A stretch of DNA of 42,942 bases from IMG/VR virus record IMGVR_UViG_3300027733_000088, positions 1 through 42,942 of that record; one strand, 5' to 3'. Below the pieces are notes generated by a model. That model was given only the letters and a program-made list of their open reading frames with translations, was not told the origin of the DNA and ran no database searches. A program made the translations under genes and the position numbers. The stretch is from a virus. Position 1 is the first letter of the stretch; every line of letters begins with the position of its first letter. Of this stretch, positions 16,411-24,442 are shown piece by piece.

Positions 16411-16445
16411 TTTGTTTTTTAATTCAATTTTATTTATTACCTTTG
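16411..16445 (+). promoter_or_regulatory. Candidate Bacteroidota-type promoter for the clpC-like gene
   Basis: TTTG (16411-16414), a 23-nt spacer and TACCTTTG (16438-16445). This would give a leader of about 130 nt before the ATG at 16580. Confidence 0.5.
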
Positions 16446-16522
16446 TGGTATTCAAATAATATACCAACTGAATCTTTATGTCAAGATGTCAGGTAAAATA
16501 ATTATAACCTGACAATTTGTCA
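16446..16522. promoter_or_regulatory. Three inverted repeats in the clpC leader
   Basis: TGGTAT/ATACCA (16446-16466), GTCAGGT/ACCTGAC (16488-16513) and TGACAA/TTGTCA (16510-16522) lie directly downstream of the candidate promoter. The last two overlap and are mutually exclusive. They could be operators or a structured leader. Confidence 0.55.
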
Positions 16523-16579
16523 AAAGATTTGGAGAAGTTCAATATTTGATATTACTTTGTAAAATAAATATAGAAACAT

Positions 16580-18592
16580 ATGAACGACTTAATGGACGAC
16601 GACGACAAAATGATGAGTAAGAAACAAAAGCAGTCTGATAGCAGTACTCCTGTTTTAGACAACTTTAGTCGAGACTTAAATAAACTTGCAGAAGAAGGTA
16701 AGTTAGACCCTGTTATTGGTCGTGACCGAGAGATTTTGAGAATTGCTCAAATTTTATCTCGTAGAAAGAAAAACAATCCAATTATTCTTGGAGAACCTGG
16801 TTGTGGTAAGACCGCGATTGTTGAAGGTTTGGCCATGAAGATTGTTAGTGGTGAATGTCCTCGTAATTTAGTGGACAAAAGATTAGTCAATCTTGATTTA
16901 ACTTCTGTTGTTGCTGGTACCAAATACCGTGGACAATTTGAAGAAAGAATGAAGGTTATTATTGAAGAACTTACTGCGAATCCACATATCATTGTGTTTA
17001 TTGATGAGGTTCATACTTTAGTAGGTTCAGGTAACTCTTCAGGTTCTATGGATGGTTCCAACATCTTTAAACCAGCATTATCTCGTGGTGAATTACAAAT
17101 CATCGGAGCAACAACTCTTGATGAGTTCCGTAAGAACATCGAGAAGGATGGGGCGTTGGAACGTAGATTCCAAAAAGTAGTTGTGGATGCGTCAACAGTT
17201 GACGAGACAATTCAAATCCTTAAGAATGTTCGTGATAAGTATGAGTCTTATCACAAGGTGACTTACAGTGATGAAGTAATTGAGGCTTGTGTTAAATTGG
17301 CTGACCGTTACATCACAGACCGTGAGTTTCCTGATAAAGCGTTTGATATCTTGGATGAAGTAGGAGCTCGTATGCAAACCGAACTTAAAGTTCCCGAGTC
17401 AATCGAAACTTTAAAGAAGGCGGCGTCTGACATCAGACAACAAAAGATTGACGTGGTTAAAAAACAAAACTACGAACAAGCTGCTCAGTTGAGAGACAAG
17501 GAGAAAAAAGTGTTGGATAAATTAGAAGCTGAAAAACGTAAGTTTGAGGAGTCTATGGCACAGAACAAACAAACTATCCTATTGGAGAATGTTTATGATG
17601 TAGTTTCCAACATGGTTAAAATCCCTGTTAGTAAAATGAGTGTTGATGACACTAAAGCTTTATTGAACTTGGACAAAGAGTTAATCGGTAAAGTAATTGG
17701 TCAGGACGCAGCAGTTGTTAAGATTGCAAAATCTATCAAGAGAAACCGTTTGGGTATTAAGGACCCGAACCGTCCGATTGGTTCTTTTGTATTCTTAGGT
17801 TCAACAGGTGTAGGTAAAACTCACTTGGCAAAACAGTTGGCAAAAGAAATGTTTGGTACCGAAGATTCACTTATCCGTGTGGACATGTCTGAGTACCAAG
17901 AGAAACACACTGTATCTAAATTGGTTGGAGCGCCTCCAGGTTATGTTGGATATGAAGAAGGTGGTTTATTGACTGAGAAAGTTAAAAACAAACCATATTC
18001 AGTTATCTTGTTTGACGAGGTAGAGAAGGCTCACAAAGACGTGTTTACTATCTTACTTCAAATCTTAGATGACGGTCATGTTACAGATAGTTTAGGTAGA
18101 AAGATTAACTTCAAGAATACCTTAATCATCTTAACTTCAAACTTAGGTGTGAAGAAGTTACAAGACTTTGGTACAGGTATCGGTTTCTCTAACAGTCCTT
18201 ACGCTAATGAGGAGGCCAAAAAAGAAGTGTTAATGAAAGAGATGAAGAAATTCTTCTCACCTGAATTTATCAACCGTATCGATGATACGATTGTATTCAA
18301 CTCATTAACTCCTGAGGACATCAAGAAAATCACTGTGATTGAATTGGCGAAATTAGGTAAACGTCTTAAGGACATGAAGTACACTCTAAACTTCGATGAT
18401 ACTTTAGTTGATTATTTGGCTAAGATTGGATTCGACGAGATGTACGGAGCAAGACCACTTAAGAGAGCAATCCAAGACAAAGTTGAGGATTTGTTATCTG
18501 AAGAAGTTCTAACAGGTAAGATGATTGAGGGTAAAACCTACACCATCAAAGTTGAGAACGACGAGGTTAAAGTTCAGAAAAAAGGACGATAA
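16580..18592 (+). CDS. clpC: ClpC-like AAA+ unfoldase (Hsp100), lacking the N-domain
   Basis: 670 residues with two AAA+ modules. D1 has Walker A GEPGCGKT (71-78), pore-loop '[10 protein letters not shown]' (115-124) and Walker B 'VFIDEV' (139-144). The middle region has a UVR-like segment '[21 protein letters not shown]' (about 298-318), as in ClpC. D2 has GSTGVGKT (407-414), pore-loop 'PPGYVGY' (453-459) and '[10 protein letters not shown]'. 'GIGF' (533-536) fits the [LIV]-G-[FL] loop that docks ClpP, which ClpB lacks. The usual ~150-residue N-domain is missing and replaced by a short Asp-rich leader. It could feed host ClpP or act as a disaggregase. Confidence 0.93.
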   Translation: MNDLMDDDDKMMSKKQKQSDSSTPVLDNFSRDLNKLAEEGKLDPVIGRDREILRIAQILSRRKKNNPIILGEPGCGKTAIVEGLAMKIVSGECPRNLVDKRLVNLDLTSVVAGTKYRGQFEERMKVIIEELTANPHIIVFIDEVHTLVGSGNSSGSMDGSNIFKPALSRGELQIIGATTLDEFRKNIEKDGALERRFQKVVVDASTVDETIQILKNVRDKYESYHKVTYSDEVIEACVKLADRYITDREFPDKAFDILDEVGARMQTELKVPESIETLKKAASDIRQQKIDVVKKQNYEQAAQLRDKEKKVLDKLEAEKRKFEESMAQNKQTILLENVYDVVSNMVKIPVSKMSVDDTKALLNLDKELIGKVIGQDAAVVKIAKSIKRNRLGIKDPNRPIGSFVFLGSTGVGKTHLAKQLAKEMFGTEDSLIRVDMSEYQEKHTVSKLVGAPPGYVGYEEGGLLTEKVKNKPYSVILFDEVEKAHKDVFTILLQILDDGHVTDSLGRKINFKNTLIILTSNLGVKKLQDFGTGIGFSNSPYANEEAKKEVLMKEMKKFFSPEFINRIDDTIVFNSLTPEDIKKITVIELAKLGKRLKDMKYTLNFDDTLVDYLAKIGFDEMYGARPLKRAIQDKVEDLLSEEVLTGKMIEGKTYTIKVENDEVKVQKKGR

Positions 18593-18597
18593 TAAAG

Positions 18598-18624
18598 AAG
18601 GGGGATTTATTTCCCCCTTTTTTT
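18598..18624 (+). terminator. Terminator after the clpC-like gene
   Basis: AAGGGGG/CCCCCTT stem with an 8-nt loop and a run of Ts. Confidence 0.9.
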
Positions 18625-18625
18625 G

Positions 18626-18632
18626 TATTTAT
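18626..18632 (+). promoter_or_regulatory. TATTTAT box before the zincin gene
   Basis: 4 nt before the ATG at 18637, directly after the T-run of the preceding terminator, so the transcript would be leaderless or nearly so. Confidence 0.55.
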
Positions 18633-18636
18633 AACT

Positions 18637-19305
18637 ATGAAAGATTTGATTAGACAGATAGTTAGGGAGTCAGTTAAGGGTAATACGCAAATTACTCAAT
18701 CAAATCTTGATAGACTTATGGACCAATTTAAGTATCAATTTCCTGACAATCTACAATCTAAAGTACCTGTAATTGGTAAGTTTGTTTCTGACTATATCAA
18801 AAAAAACAACATCAATATTAAATTCCTCAATTCTTGTTTTGCAGGATTTTCAGGGGTTAGGACTAAAGACCAAGTAATAATTTGTGCTCCGTCACAAATG
18901 TCAACTATAGGGGATTTCCTTTACACCGTATTTCACGAAATTAGACACGAGCATCAGATTCGTGATATTAAAATGTCAAACCCATTAACAGAATTTGATT
19001 TGGAAGATTTTGAGAGTCTTGCGGACCAATACTGGGAAATGGAGTTAGACGCTGACCAATTTGCTAAAAATATGGTTGCCAAAATTGTAATTAAATTAGG
19101 TATACCGATTGATGTTGCCTCAAGATTATTTTCACTATCCCACTATATTCAGAATTATCCATCCGCGTCAAAAATGATTAGAGGACATTTAGCTCAAATC
19201 GTTAACGGTATTAAAGAAATAAAAAAATCGGGGGCCAAATATGAAGATATTCAAGACCACCCGATGGTTAAACGTCATATTGATAAATTAGAAGATTTTA
19301 TCTAA
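18637..19305 (+). CDS. Zincin metallopeptidase-like protein
   Basis: 222 residues. 'FLYTVFHEIRHEHQ' contains HExxH (H100-E-I-R-H104), and 'EMELDADQFA' (134-142) supplies a downstream acidic residue typical of gluzincins of the ImmA/M48 type. No signal peptide or membrane segment. The N-terminus MKDLIRQIVRESVKG has V-R-E at 9-11, like the capsid-targeting peptides of T4 internal proteins, so it may be packaged and injected. The gene has its own TATTTAT box and converges with the M20 peptidase gene, overlapping by 8 nt. Substrate unknown. Confidence 0.8.
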   Translation: MKDLIRQIVRESVKGNTQITQSNLDRLMDQFKYQFPDNLQSKVPVIGKFVSDYIKKNNINIKFLNSCFAGFSGVRTKDQVIICAPSQMSTIGDFLYTVFHEIRHEHQIRDIKMSNPLTEFDLEDFESLADQYWEMELDADQFAKNMVAKIVIKLGIPIDVASRLFSLSHYIQNYPSASKMIRGHLAQIVNGIKEIKKSGAKYEDIQDHPMVKRHIDKLEDFI

Positions 19306-20140
19306 TGTATCTTTGCATTGGGTCGTATTGAACCGACTCCTTGTAGTGTAACTTATACCCTAATTCTGAAATCATTTTTCTACCCATTTCAATCCCGTTG
19401 AAAACGTCTTCAATTACAACATACTCATTTCTTGTATGGTAGTCGTAATATCCGATTGAAAAGTTAATACAAGAGAAATCAAATTTATTTCTCAATGCAT
19501 ATACGTCAGTATACGGGTGAACCATGTATTGCATACTTTCATTTACCATACCTTCAGTTAATACCTTATCAACTTTTTCAAAGAATTCACTATCTCTGTC
19601 AAACAATACTTGTCCAAAACATTTTTCAGTAATCATCCAGTTTTCAGGTGCGTCAAATTGAATTCCATATCCAACATTCTCAAAGAAAGATTCGTCAGCC
19701 TTTCTTGAACCATGGCATCCAGTCTCTTCAGAAACAAAAAATGAAGCTTTCAAGTAAGGTAATTCTTTAAGTAATGTTAAACAGGCAAATACACCACATT
19801 TATCATCACCGCCAATCCCTGTTGGCATTCCGTGTTGGTTATACGCTTTTAGTGAGTCTTTAATCTGTCCTTGGGCGTTAGGTAATTGTTCTTCACGAAC
19901 AAGGATAGTATCTAACTCGTGTACAGTATCAGTGTGAGCTATCACACATGGGAAATGAAAATCTTCTGGTAATTCAGGTGTTTCTTGTTTCGTCGCATAA
20001 ACATTGCTATGCTCGTCTACATAGTGTTCGATGTTGTTCTCCGTTAACCAATTAACGAGAAATTCGACCATAAGGTCCTCTTTGTATGTTTTACTTGGAA
20101 CGCTGAGTACCTCTTTTAGTAAGTCTATATTTTGTGTCAT
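19298..20140 (-). CDS. M20-family metallopeptidase (PepT-like)
   Basis: 280 residues. Metal ligands and catalytic residues are visible: 'AHTDTV' (H69, D71), 'GIGGDDKCGV' (D112/D113), 'VSEETGCHGSRKA' (E138/E139) and a late 'DYHTRNEYV' segment. It is shorter than typical M20 enzymes because the dimerisation (lid) domain is reduced. It would trim short peptides in the cytoplasm. A Bacteroidota promoter ends 4 nt before the ATG, so its mRNA is probably leaderless and made early by host RNA polymerase. It is unusual in a phage, and sits beside the clpC-like gene and the zincin. Confidence 0.88.
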   Translation of the reverse strand: MTQNIDLLKEVLSVPSKTYKEDLMVEFLVNWLTENNIEHYVDEHSNVYATKQETPELPEDFHFPCVIAHTDTVHELDTILVREEQLPNAQGQIKDSLKAYNQHGMPTGIGGDDKCGVFACLTLLKELPYLKASFFVSEETGCHGSRKADESFFENVGYGIQFDAPENWMITEKCFGQVLFDRDSEFFEKVDKVLTEGMVNESMQYMVHPYTDVYALRNKFDFSCINFSIGYYDYHTRNEYVVIEDVFNGIEMGRKMISELGYKLHYKESVQYDPMQRYIR

Positions 20141-20144
20141 GGCA

Positions 20145-20175
20145 CAAAGATAAACAATTAATACATATCATCCAA
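20145..20175 (-). promoter_or_regulatory. Bacteroidota-type promoter for the M20 peptidase
   Basis: On the minus strand TTG (20173-20175), a 20-nt spacer and TATCTTTG (20145-20152), then only TGCC before the ATG. Confidence 0.7.
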
Positions 20176-21300
20176 CTTAAATAATGAAGGTTGGTGTAAA
20201 AATTGGGTAAAATTCTCTTCGTCCATTGTAATATCTTTAAGTAATTGAGTTCCTCTATCTTTAACTGTCAACTGCACGGTCATCTTTGTAGGGTCAAAAT
20301 CTTGAATTGCAAATATAATATCTTTGTCTTTAGGAGTTTCGTACCATGTTTTCATTTTAAACTTATTTAAAACACGAGCTCTGAATTCAATATAATCTTT
20401 AACTGTGTATTCTGATTCACTATCCTCATCCATTTTTTCCAGTATTTTTTCAAATTGATTTTCAACGGTTCTGTTGAATGATTCTTCGTCAAACTTATCA
20501 CTATCCCTATATTCGTAGTTATTTTCATACCAACCACCAATATTACTACCCAATTTATTTGAGATGATTTTGATAACCATTTCTTGGGCGCTTGAATTGA
20601 ATAAGTTTAGTTGTAAGGCTTCTGAGAATAAATCTGCTAAAGTAATTGTAACTTCGTCCATGTCATAACTAAGGTCGACACCCATCTCATCTAACTTATC
20701 GTCAAACTCAGCTTTAATAGATTCTTTAGCAACTTGATTCATCTCATTGTCTTTTTCTATAGTGTAGTCATTAAGAATGTAATCAAGTTCCCTTGGGAAT
20801 ATATCTAACATTATCCCATGTAATTTTTGTCGGTATTCTTCGTCCTCAAGATTAACCTCTTCACCAGGTATTAATCTTCCAGCAATTTCTTTAAGAGTTT
20901 TGGTATTTTCCTCATTCAACTCAAATTCAAAAATATAACCTTCTATGAAATCCTGTTCCATAGTGTAAGCGTCGGTAAATTCAAATCCATTACCATAAGA
21001 AGACATTACAACATCTCTAAACCAAGCATCATCAGTACTTAATCCAATTTCTTCTAAAAACTTTTCTTTTTCACCTAACTTAATTGTGATTAATGATTGA
21101 CCTAATGGATTTCTAACACGAATATCTTCAATGGTGATATCCATCCCATATAAATCATTTTTTGTAATTTTACCTTTTGAGAAATTTCTGAGAGCAAGTA
21201 ACGTATTACTATCATTTTCAACCTCATCTGTTTTTTCCGTTAAAATGACTTTCTTAACCAAACGTACAAGGTCTGATTCCGTTAATTTTATTACCCTCAT
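20158..21300 (-). CDS. Large acidic hypothetical protein with packaging-like N-terminus
   Basis: 380 residues, unrecognised, highly charged with many Asp/Glu and helical prediction throughout; no membrane segment or Cys motif. The N-terminus MRVIKLTESDLVRLVKKVIL followed by T-E-K is of the 'KLTESDL..L..KVI.E' type common at the start of phage proteins, and offers L-T-E sites at 6-8 and 20-22. It is divergent from the tmRNA gene; a minus-strand TATTTAT box (21315-21321) lies 14 nt before the ATG. A virion-internal protein is the favoured guess. Confidence 0.65.
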   Translation of the reverse strand: MRVIKLTESDLVRLVKKVILTEKTDEVENDSNTLLALRNFSKGKITKNDLYGMDITIEDIRVRNPLGQSLITIKLGEKEKFLEEIGLSTDDAWFRDVVMSSYGNGFEFTDAYTMEQDFIEGYIFEFELNEENTKTLKEIAGRLIPGEEVNLEDEEYRQKLHGIMLDIFPRELDYILNDYTIEKDNEMNQVAKESIKAEFDDKLDEMGVDLSYDMDEVTITLADLFSEALQLNLFNSSAQEMVIKIISNKLGSNIGGWYENNYEYRDSDKFDEESFNRTVENQFEKILEKMDEDSESEYTVKDYIEFRARVLNKFKMKTWYETPKDKDIIFAIQDFDPTKMTVQLTVKDRGTQLLKDITMDEENFTQFLHQPSLFKLDDMY

Positions 21301-21331
21301 TAAAGTTTTTTTAAATAAATATCTTTTCTGT

Positions 21332-21361
21332 TTGGATTATACATATTTATCCTTATCTTTG
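21332..21361 (+). promoter_or_regulatory. Promoter of the tmRNA gene
   Basis: TTG (21332-21334), a 19-nt spacer and TATCTTTG (21354-21361), about 40 nt upstream of the mature tmRNA 5' end. Confidence 0.75.
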
Positions 21362-21402
21362 TACTCACAAACAACGAGATATGTTTGTTTCTTTGAAATT
21401 AT

Positions 21403-21799
21403 GGGGATGACACGGTAATTGATTGGTATGCAATTGCTTAGGTGGCACGTCGGAGCTGAATTAACTCCGTTATCAACTGGTTTAAAACAATTAAATGGCA
21501 ATACTTTTGCTAAGCTTTCTGCTTTAGGTTTAACTAGAGAAGAAGCTGTTGTTACTATCTAAGATAGGGAACAATACTCGGGTCGGTTAGGACATACACC
21601 TAGGAACAGAAGTCCAACATACGGGTGACAGGTTAGAGCTCGTTTAAAATAATTCTAAGACCAAGTTGTTTGCAGGTAGGGTTCTCACATACATCAAACC
21701 TGATATTTTGGAACATTGAGAACCAATGTTATACTAAGCGTGTAGTCACTTACGTTATTCGTAAACAAGACGAGGGTTCGAATCCCTCCATCTCCACCA
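21403..21799 (+). ncRNA. ssrA: Transfer-messenger RNA (tmRNA), phage-encoded
   Basis: 397 nt. The 5' end GGGGATG pairs with CATCTCC at the 3' end, including the G3:U pair needed for alanine charging, and ACCA is encoded. The 5' sequence ('GGGGATGACACGG', 'TTGATTGG') and the 3' sequence ('ACTAAGCGTGTAG', then a T-arm with GGTTCGAATCC) match tmRNA consensus. The best tag frame runs from GGC (21497) to TAA (21560-21562): 21 codons, reading GNTFAKLSALGLTREEAVVT plus a final I. It does not end in the usual LAA. tmRNA with SmpB frees stalled ribosomes. Promoter and perfect terminator flank it; no smpB gene is seen in the window. Confidence 0.93.
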
Positions 21800-21802
21800 A
21801 AT

Positions 21803-21828
21803 AAAGGGACTCAATTGAGTCCCTTTTT
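21803..21828 (+). terminator. Terminator of the tmRNA gene
   Basis: A perfect 24-nt palindrome (AAAGGGACTCAA/TTGAGTCCCTTT) followed by extra Ts. Confidence 0.9.
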
Positions 21829-21839
21829 ATAGTTTATTT

Positions 21840-22229
21840 ATGGGTACAGATTGTAATATATGTAGTAACAAGTGTTATGGTATACCAGGACACCACGGAA
21901 GTTGTTGTACGATTGAGGATAGAGATTTTATAATCGGACCTCATCTCGACTCCGAAGAATTCATCGAATTGTTATCTGATAAGTTAGGTAGGGAAATCGA
22001 ATGGAGAGAGGTGTTTGTTGATTATGAAGAAGGTAAGACTTTATTTCCAAACAAATCAACTTGGCAGAACCCTGGTTCGTATCCAGCATTTAGAGTCGAT
22101 TTTTATAATCCAAGACTCCCATGTATTTTTTATAATACTAAAGTTAAGGCATGTTCTATGTACGACATTAGACCAAAAACTTGTCAAGAATATGAGTGTG
22201 AATATCTCTCAAATAGTTTGGCACAATAA
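21840..22229 (+). CDS. YkgJ-like Cys-rich metal-cluster protein
   Basis: 129 residues with 'CNICSNKC' near the N-terminus, 'GSCC', and a C-terminal 'PCIFYN...ACSMYDIRPKTCQEYEC'. This is the pattern of the YkgJ/UPF0153 family (CxxCxxxCC plus 'C.FL....C.IY..RP..CR.F.C'), thought to bind zinc or an iron-sulfur cluster. Function not established. It starts 40 nt after the tmRNA and ends at its own terminator. TTTATTTATGG surrounds the start, so the recurring box overlaps the ATG. Confidence 0.8.
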   Translation: MGTDCNICSNKCYGIPGHHGSCCTIEDRDFIIGPHLDSEEFIELLSDKLGREIEWREVFVDYEEGKTLFPNKSTWQNPGSYPAFRVDFYNPRLPCIFYNTKVKACSMYDIRPKTCQEYECEYLSNSLAQ

Positions 22230-22234
22230 TGATT

Positions 22235-22266
22235 AAACCCCACATCTTTTAGGTGTGGGGTTTTTT
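22235..22266 (+). terminator. Terminator after the YkgJ-like gene
   Basis: AAACCCCACA/TGTGGGGTTT stem followed by a T run. Confidence 0.9.
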
Positions 22267-22294
22267 ATTGTTAAAAATGTACTATCATTAAAGA

Positions 22295-22642
22295 ATGAAT
22301 ATAACAAAATTAATAATTGCAACCCTACTAATGATTTTAGGTCAAGTAGGTTCTTTCTTGCAATTACAGGGAGGGATTAAGTTCGGTTGGTATGAAAAGT
22401 ATTTATGGGTTATCTTATTGTGTAGTGTACCAATAAGTTACATATACATTAGAGCGGTAAATTTATATGTTGACGCATTTGAAGGTCAAATATGGCCAAG
22501 TAGGTTAATTGGGTTTGCTCTTGGTATTATGGTCTTTACCCTACTATCAACTCTTTTGTTTAAAGAAGATATAACACTTAAAACAGGTGTATGTCTTGCT
22601 TTATCAGTTTCTATTGTTGCCATTCAATTGTTTTGGAAATAA
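22295..22642 (+). CDS. Small four-helix membrane protein
   Basis: 115 residues with four hydrophobic segments (about 5-27, 37-57, 70-90 and 95-113) and few charges. 'GQVGSFLQLQGG' and the overall size resemble half of a drug/metabolite-transporter-type fold, but I cannot assign a family. It would sit in the inner membrane. It lies between a terminator and the EF-hand gene and probably has its own promoter, which I cannot define. Confidence 0.65.
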   Translation: MNITKLIIATLLMILGQVGSFLQLQGGIKFGWYEKYLWVILLCSVPISYIYIRAVNLYVDAFEGQIWPSRLIGFALGIMVFTLLSTLLFKEDITLKTGVCLALSVSIVAIQLFWK

Positions 22643-22646
22643 TGGG

Positions 22647-22653
22647 TATTTAT
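22647..22653 (+). promoter_or_regulatory. TATTTAT box before the EF-hand/KWC gene
   Basis: 4 nt before the ATG at 22658. Confidence 0.55.
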
Positions 22654-22657
22654 CTAT

Positions 22658-24151
22658 ATGAAATTCATAGGTATTTTATTAAAGGAGGGTCGTAAAGAAG
22701 ATTTAAAGAAAAAATATTCTACAAAGTTCAATGAACAAGATTTAGAATTTATTTTGAATATTTCCGATTTAAAAGATTTCAATCACAAGTACACTGATTT
22801 TGTATTAAAAAATACAGATGGTGATGGAGAATTGGATACCGATGAATTAGAACACCTTGTAGACCTTATAAAAGATTTTGATAAGTATCAATCTCAATTT
22901 CCCAAAAAAGATATAAATCAATACGTATCAGTTAACGAACTTGAAAAATTAATTCTTTATGTTAGGTCGAAAAATCAAGAAAAGGAGTTAGAAAAACAAG
23001 CGGATAAAATTTACGAAGACGATAAGTTTCTTGTAATAAAACCAAAAACTGAAGAATCTTCTTGTAAATACGGTTCGAATACAAAATGGTGTGTTACATC
23101 AAAAGGTTCAGGGCATTTTGGTAGATATACTGCAGGACGCCAAGCATTATATTTCATAATTAACAAAGCCAAATCAACAAATGCAAACTACTCAAAGGTC
23201 GCCATTCATTTTGACGATGGTGGAGAAATGAGATATTGGGACACACAAGATTCACCATTAAGCCAAAGAGAAACAGATATATTTGAATATGCGTTTCCTG
23301 AAATGATTGACACAATTAAAGATAACTATAAATTATACGTTGGTTCAATGGCGGATAGAGTTTTAGCTCAAATTTTTAATTCTATTGGGGAAACTTCTGT
23401 TGGAACGTCAAATTATCTAAATTCACGTAATGACTTGTCGGTACATATTAAAGGATTTCAAAATCTAACTGATTTAGGTTTTGGTCGTTCAGAAGCTGAA
23501 TTGTCAATATCATTATTCTCTGTTGACGGAGCTAAGTTAATTGATGAATATAGAGTTTTTATAACATACAAATCTAAAGACAGTAATTCATTCTCCGCTA
23601 GTATAGGATTTATGGGGAATGATGAAGTATCAGGAGATGATTTAACAGACCTTGGTCTTGAAGATTGGGGAATTGATGTGACATTTGAAATTGGTAAAAA
23701 TCCTGCAGGGACCGCTGAAGGAATCAGAAGATACATTTGTAGCCAAGTATTAAACTATATTCAGAAAAATCCTGTGCTTGTACAAAAAATTGCAGGAACA
23801 TCAAAAGTTTGGAAACCCGATAGATTTAACTACGGTTATACTTTTGGAAAAAACAAAGGGTTCATTAAAAAATTAGTTGACTACTTAGATGCTGGTACTA
23901 TAGGAACAAAATTAGATTTTTTAGAGTCTCTTGGTAAACTTAAATCAAAAGTTGTTGATGGTAAAAAATTATATTCTCGTTCAGGTGACAATTATGAACC
24001 ATCTTCTCGATTCAGAGGACAATTCTCATCTTTCTTCTCATCTGCAAAATTAGCAGGCATTTTAAATTACAGAAAAATCGGTAAAGATTATTTCTTAACT
24101 AAAGGTCCAAATTTTGAAGCATTCAAATCAGGAGAACTTAAAGCCCTTTAA
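22658..24151 (+). CDS. Large protein with EF-hand and 'KWC' region, possibly packaged
   Basis: 497 residues. The N-terminus MKFIGILLKEGRKED has L8-K9-E10, the same positions as I-A-E in the T4 internal-protein peptide MKTYQEFIAEA. Residues 52-63 (NTDGDGELDTDE) form a textbook EF-hand loop with ligands at 1, 3, 5, 9 and 12, flanked by helices. Residues 135-185 carry 'SSCKYGSNTKWCVTS', 'ALYFIINK' and 'KVAIHFDDGGEMRYWD', a region I have seen in many phage proteins of unknown function. The C-terminal half is unrecognised. It may bind calcium and be delivered with DNA; both are inference. Confidence 0.75.
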   Translation: MKFIGILLKEGRKEDLKKKYSTKFNEQDLEFILNISDLKDFNHKYTDFVLKNTDGDGELDTDELEHLVDLIKDFDKYQSQFPKKDINQYVSVNELEKLILYVRSKNQEKELEKQADKIYEDDKFLVIKPKTEESSCKYGSNTKWCVTSKGSGHFGRYTAGRQALYFIINKAKSTNANYSKVAIHFDDGGEMRYWDTQDSPLSQRETDIFEYAFPEMIDTIKDNYKLYVGSMADRVLAQIFNSIGETSVGTSNYLNSRNDLSVHIKGFQNLTDLGFGRSEAELSISLFSVDGAKLIDEYRVFITYKSKDSNSFSASIGFMGNDEVSGDDLTDLGLEDWGIDVTFEIGKNPAGTAEGIRRYICSQVLNYIQKNPVLVQKIAGTSKVWKPDRFNYGYTFGKNKGFIKKLVDYLDAGTIGTKLDFLESLGKLKSKVVDGKKLYSRSGDNYEPSSRFRGQFSSFFSSAKLAGILNYRKIGKDYFLTKGPNFEAFKSGELKAL

Positions 24152-24369
24152 CGATTAGATAACTTGCGAAAGTAGATATATAATCCAAAGAAAAGCCCCG
24201 CAATACAATACAAGACGAAGTTCGCTTTCCATAAACTTCCTGTCAGTAATATTAGGGAATACTGCACGGCATCGAATCCAAAAGGATTGAAGAATAACGC
24301 GAGCATTAAAAATACCTGCGATAGGTTGTCTTGGAGGGTCCTTCTCCACGTTTTCATTCTTTTCACCAT
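24148..24369 (-). CDS. Small two-helix membrane protein
   Basis: 73 residues, MVKRMKTWRRTLQDNLSQVF at the start; a second start, MKTWRR, is also possible. Two hydrophobic segments (about 18-40 and 46-66) with basic flanks point to an inner-membrane protein. A frame overlapping almost the whole gene is less convincing because it loses the regular hydrophobic spacing. Its stop overlaps the convergent stop of the EF-hand gene. Confidence 0.5.
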   Translation of the reverse strand: MVKRMKTWRRTLQDNLSQVFLMLALFFNPFGFDAVQYSLILLTGSLWKANFVLYCIAGLFFGLYIYFRKLSNR

Positions 24370-24409
24370 CTTCCATATTTCGGTATTTAAATTTTATGCC
24401 CGTAGACCG

Positions 24410-24438
24410 TTGTTTTTCTTATAAATATCTTATCTTTG
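24410..24438 (+). promoter_or_regulatory. Bacteroidota-type promoter for the 24443 operon
   Basis: TTG (24410-24412), an 18-nt spacer and TATCTTTG (24431-24438), only 4 nt before the ATG, implying a leaderless mRNA. Confidence 0.7.
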
Positions 24439-24442
24439 CATT

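Noticed and set aside
16486-16522. clpC leader hairpins as a terminator
   Set aside because: No T-run follows the stems and the promoter lies upstream, so regulation is more likely than termination.
21498-21530. tmRNA tag read from GCA at 21498
   Set aside because: It gives only nine hydrophobic residues (AILLLSFLL) before a stop, unlike known tags; the GGC frame is longer and has normal composition, though I cannot exclude the other without alignment.
24155-24376. Alternative frame overlapping the two-helix membrane gene
   Set aside because: It shares nearly the same interval but loses the regular membrane segments; only one frame can be real and the other is the better protein.
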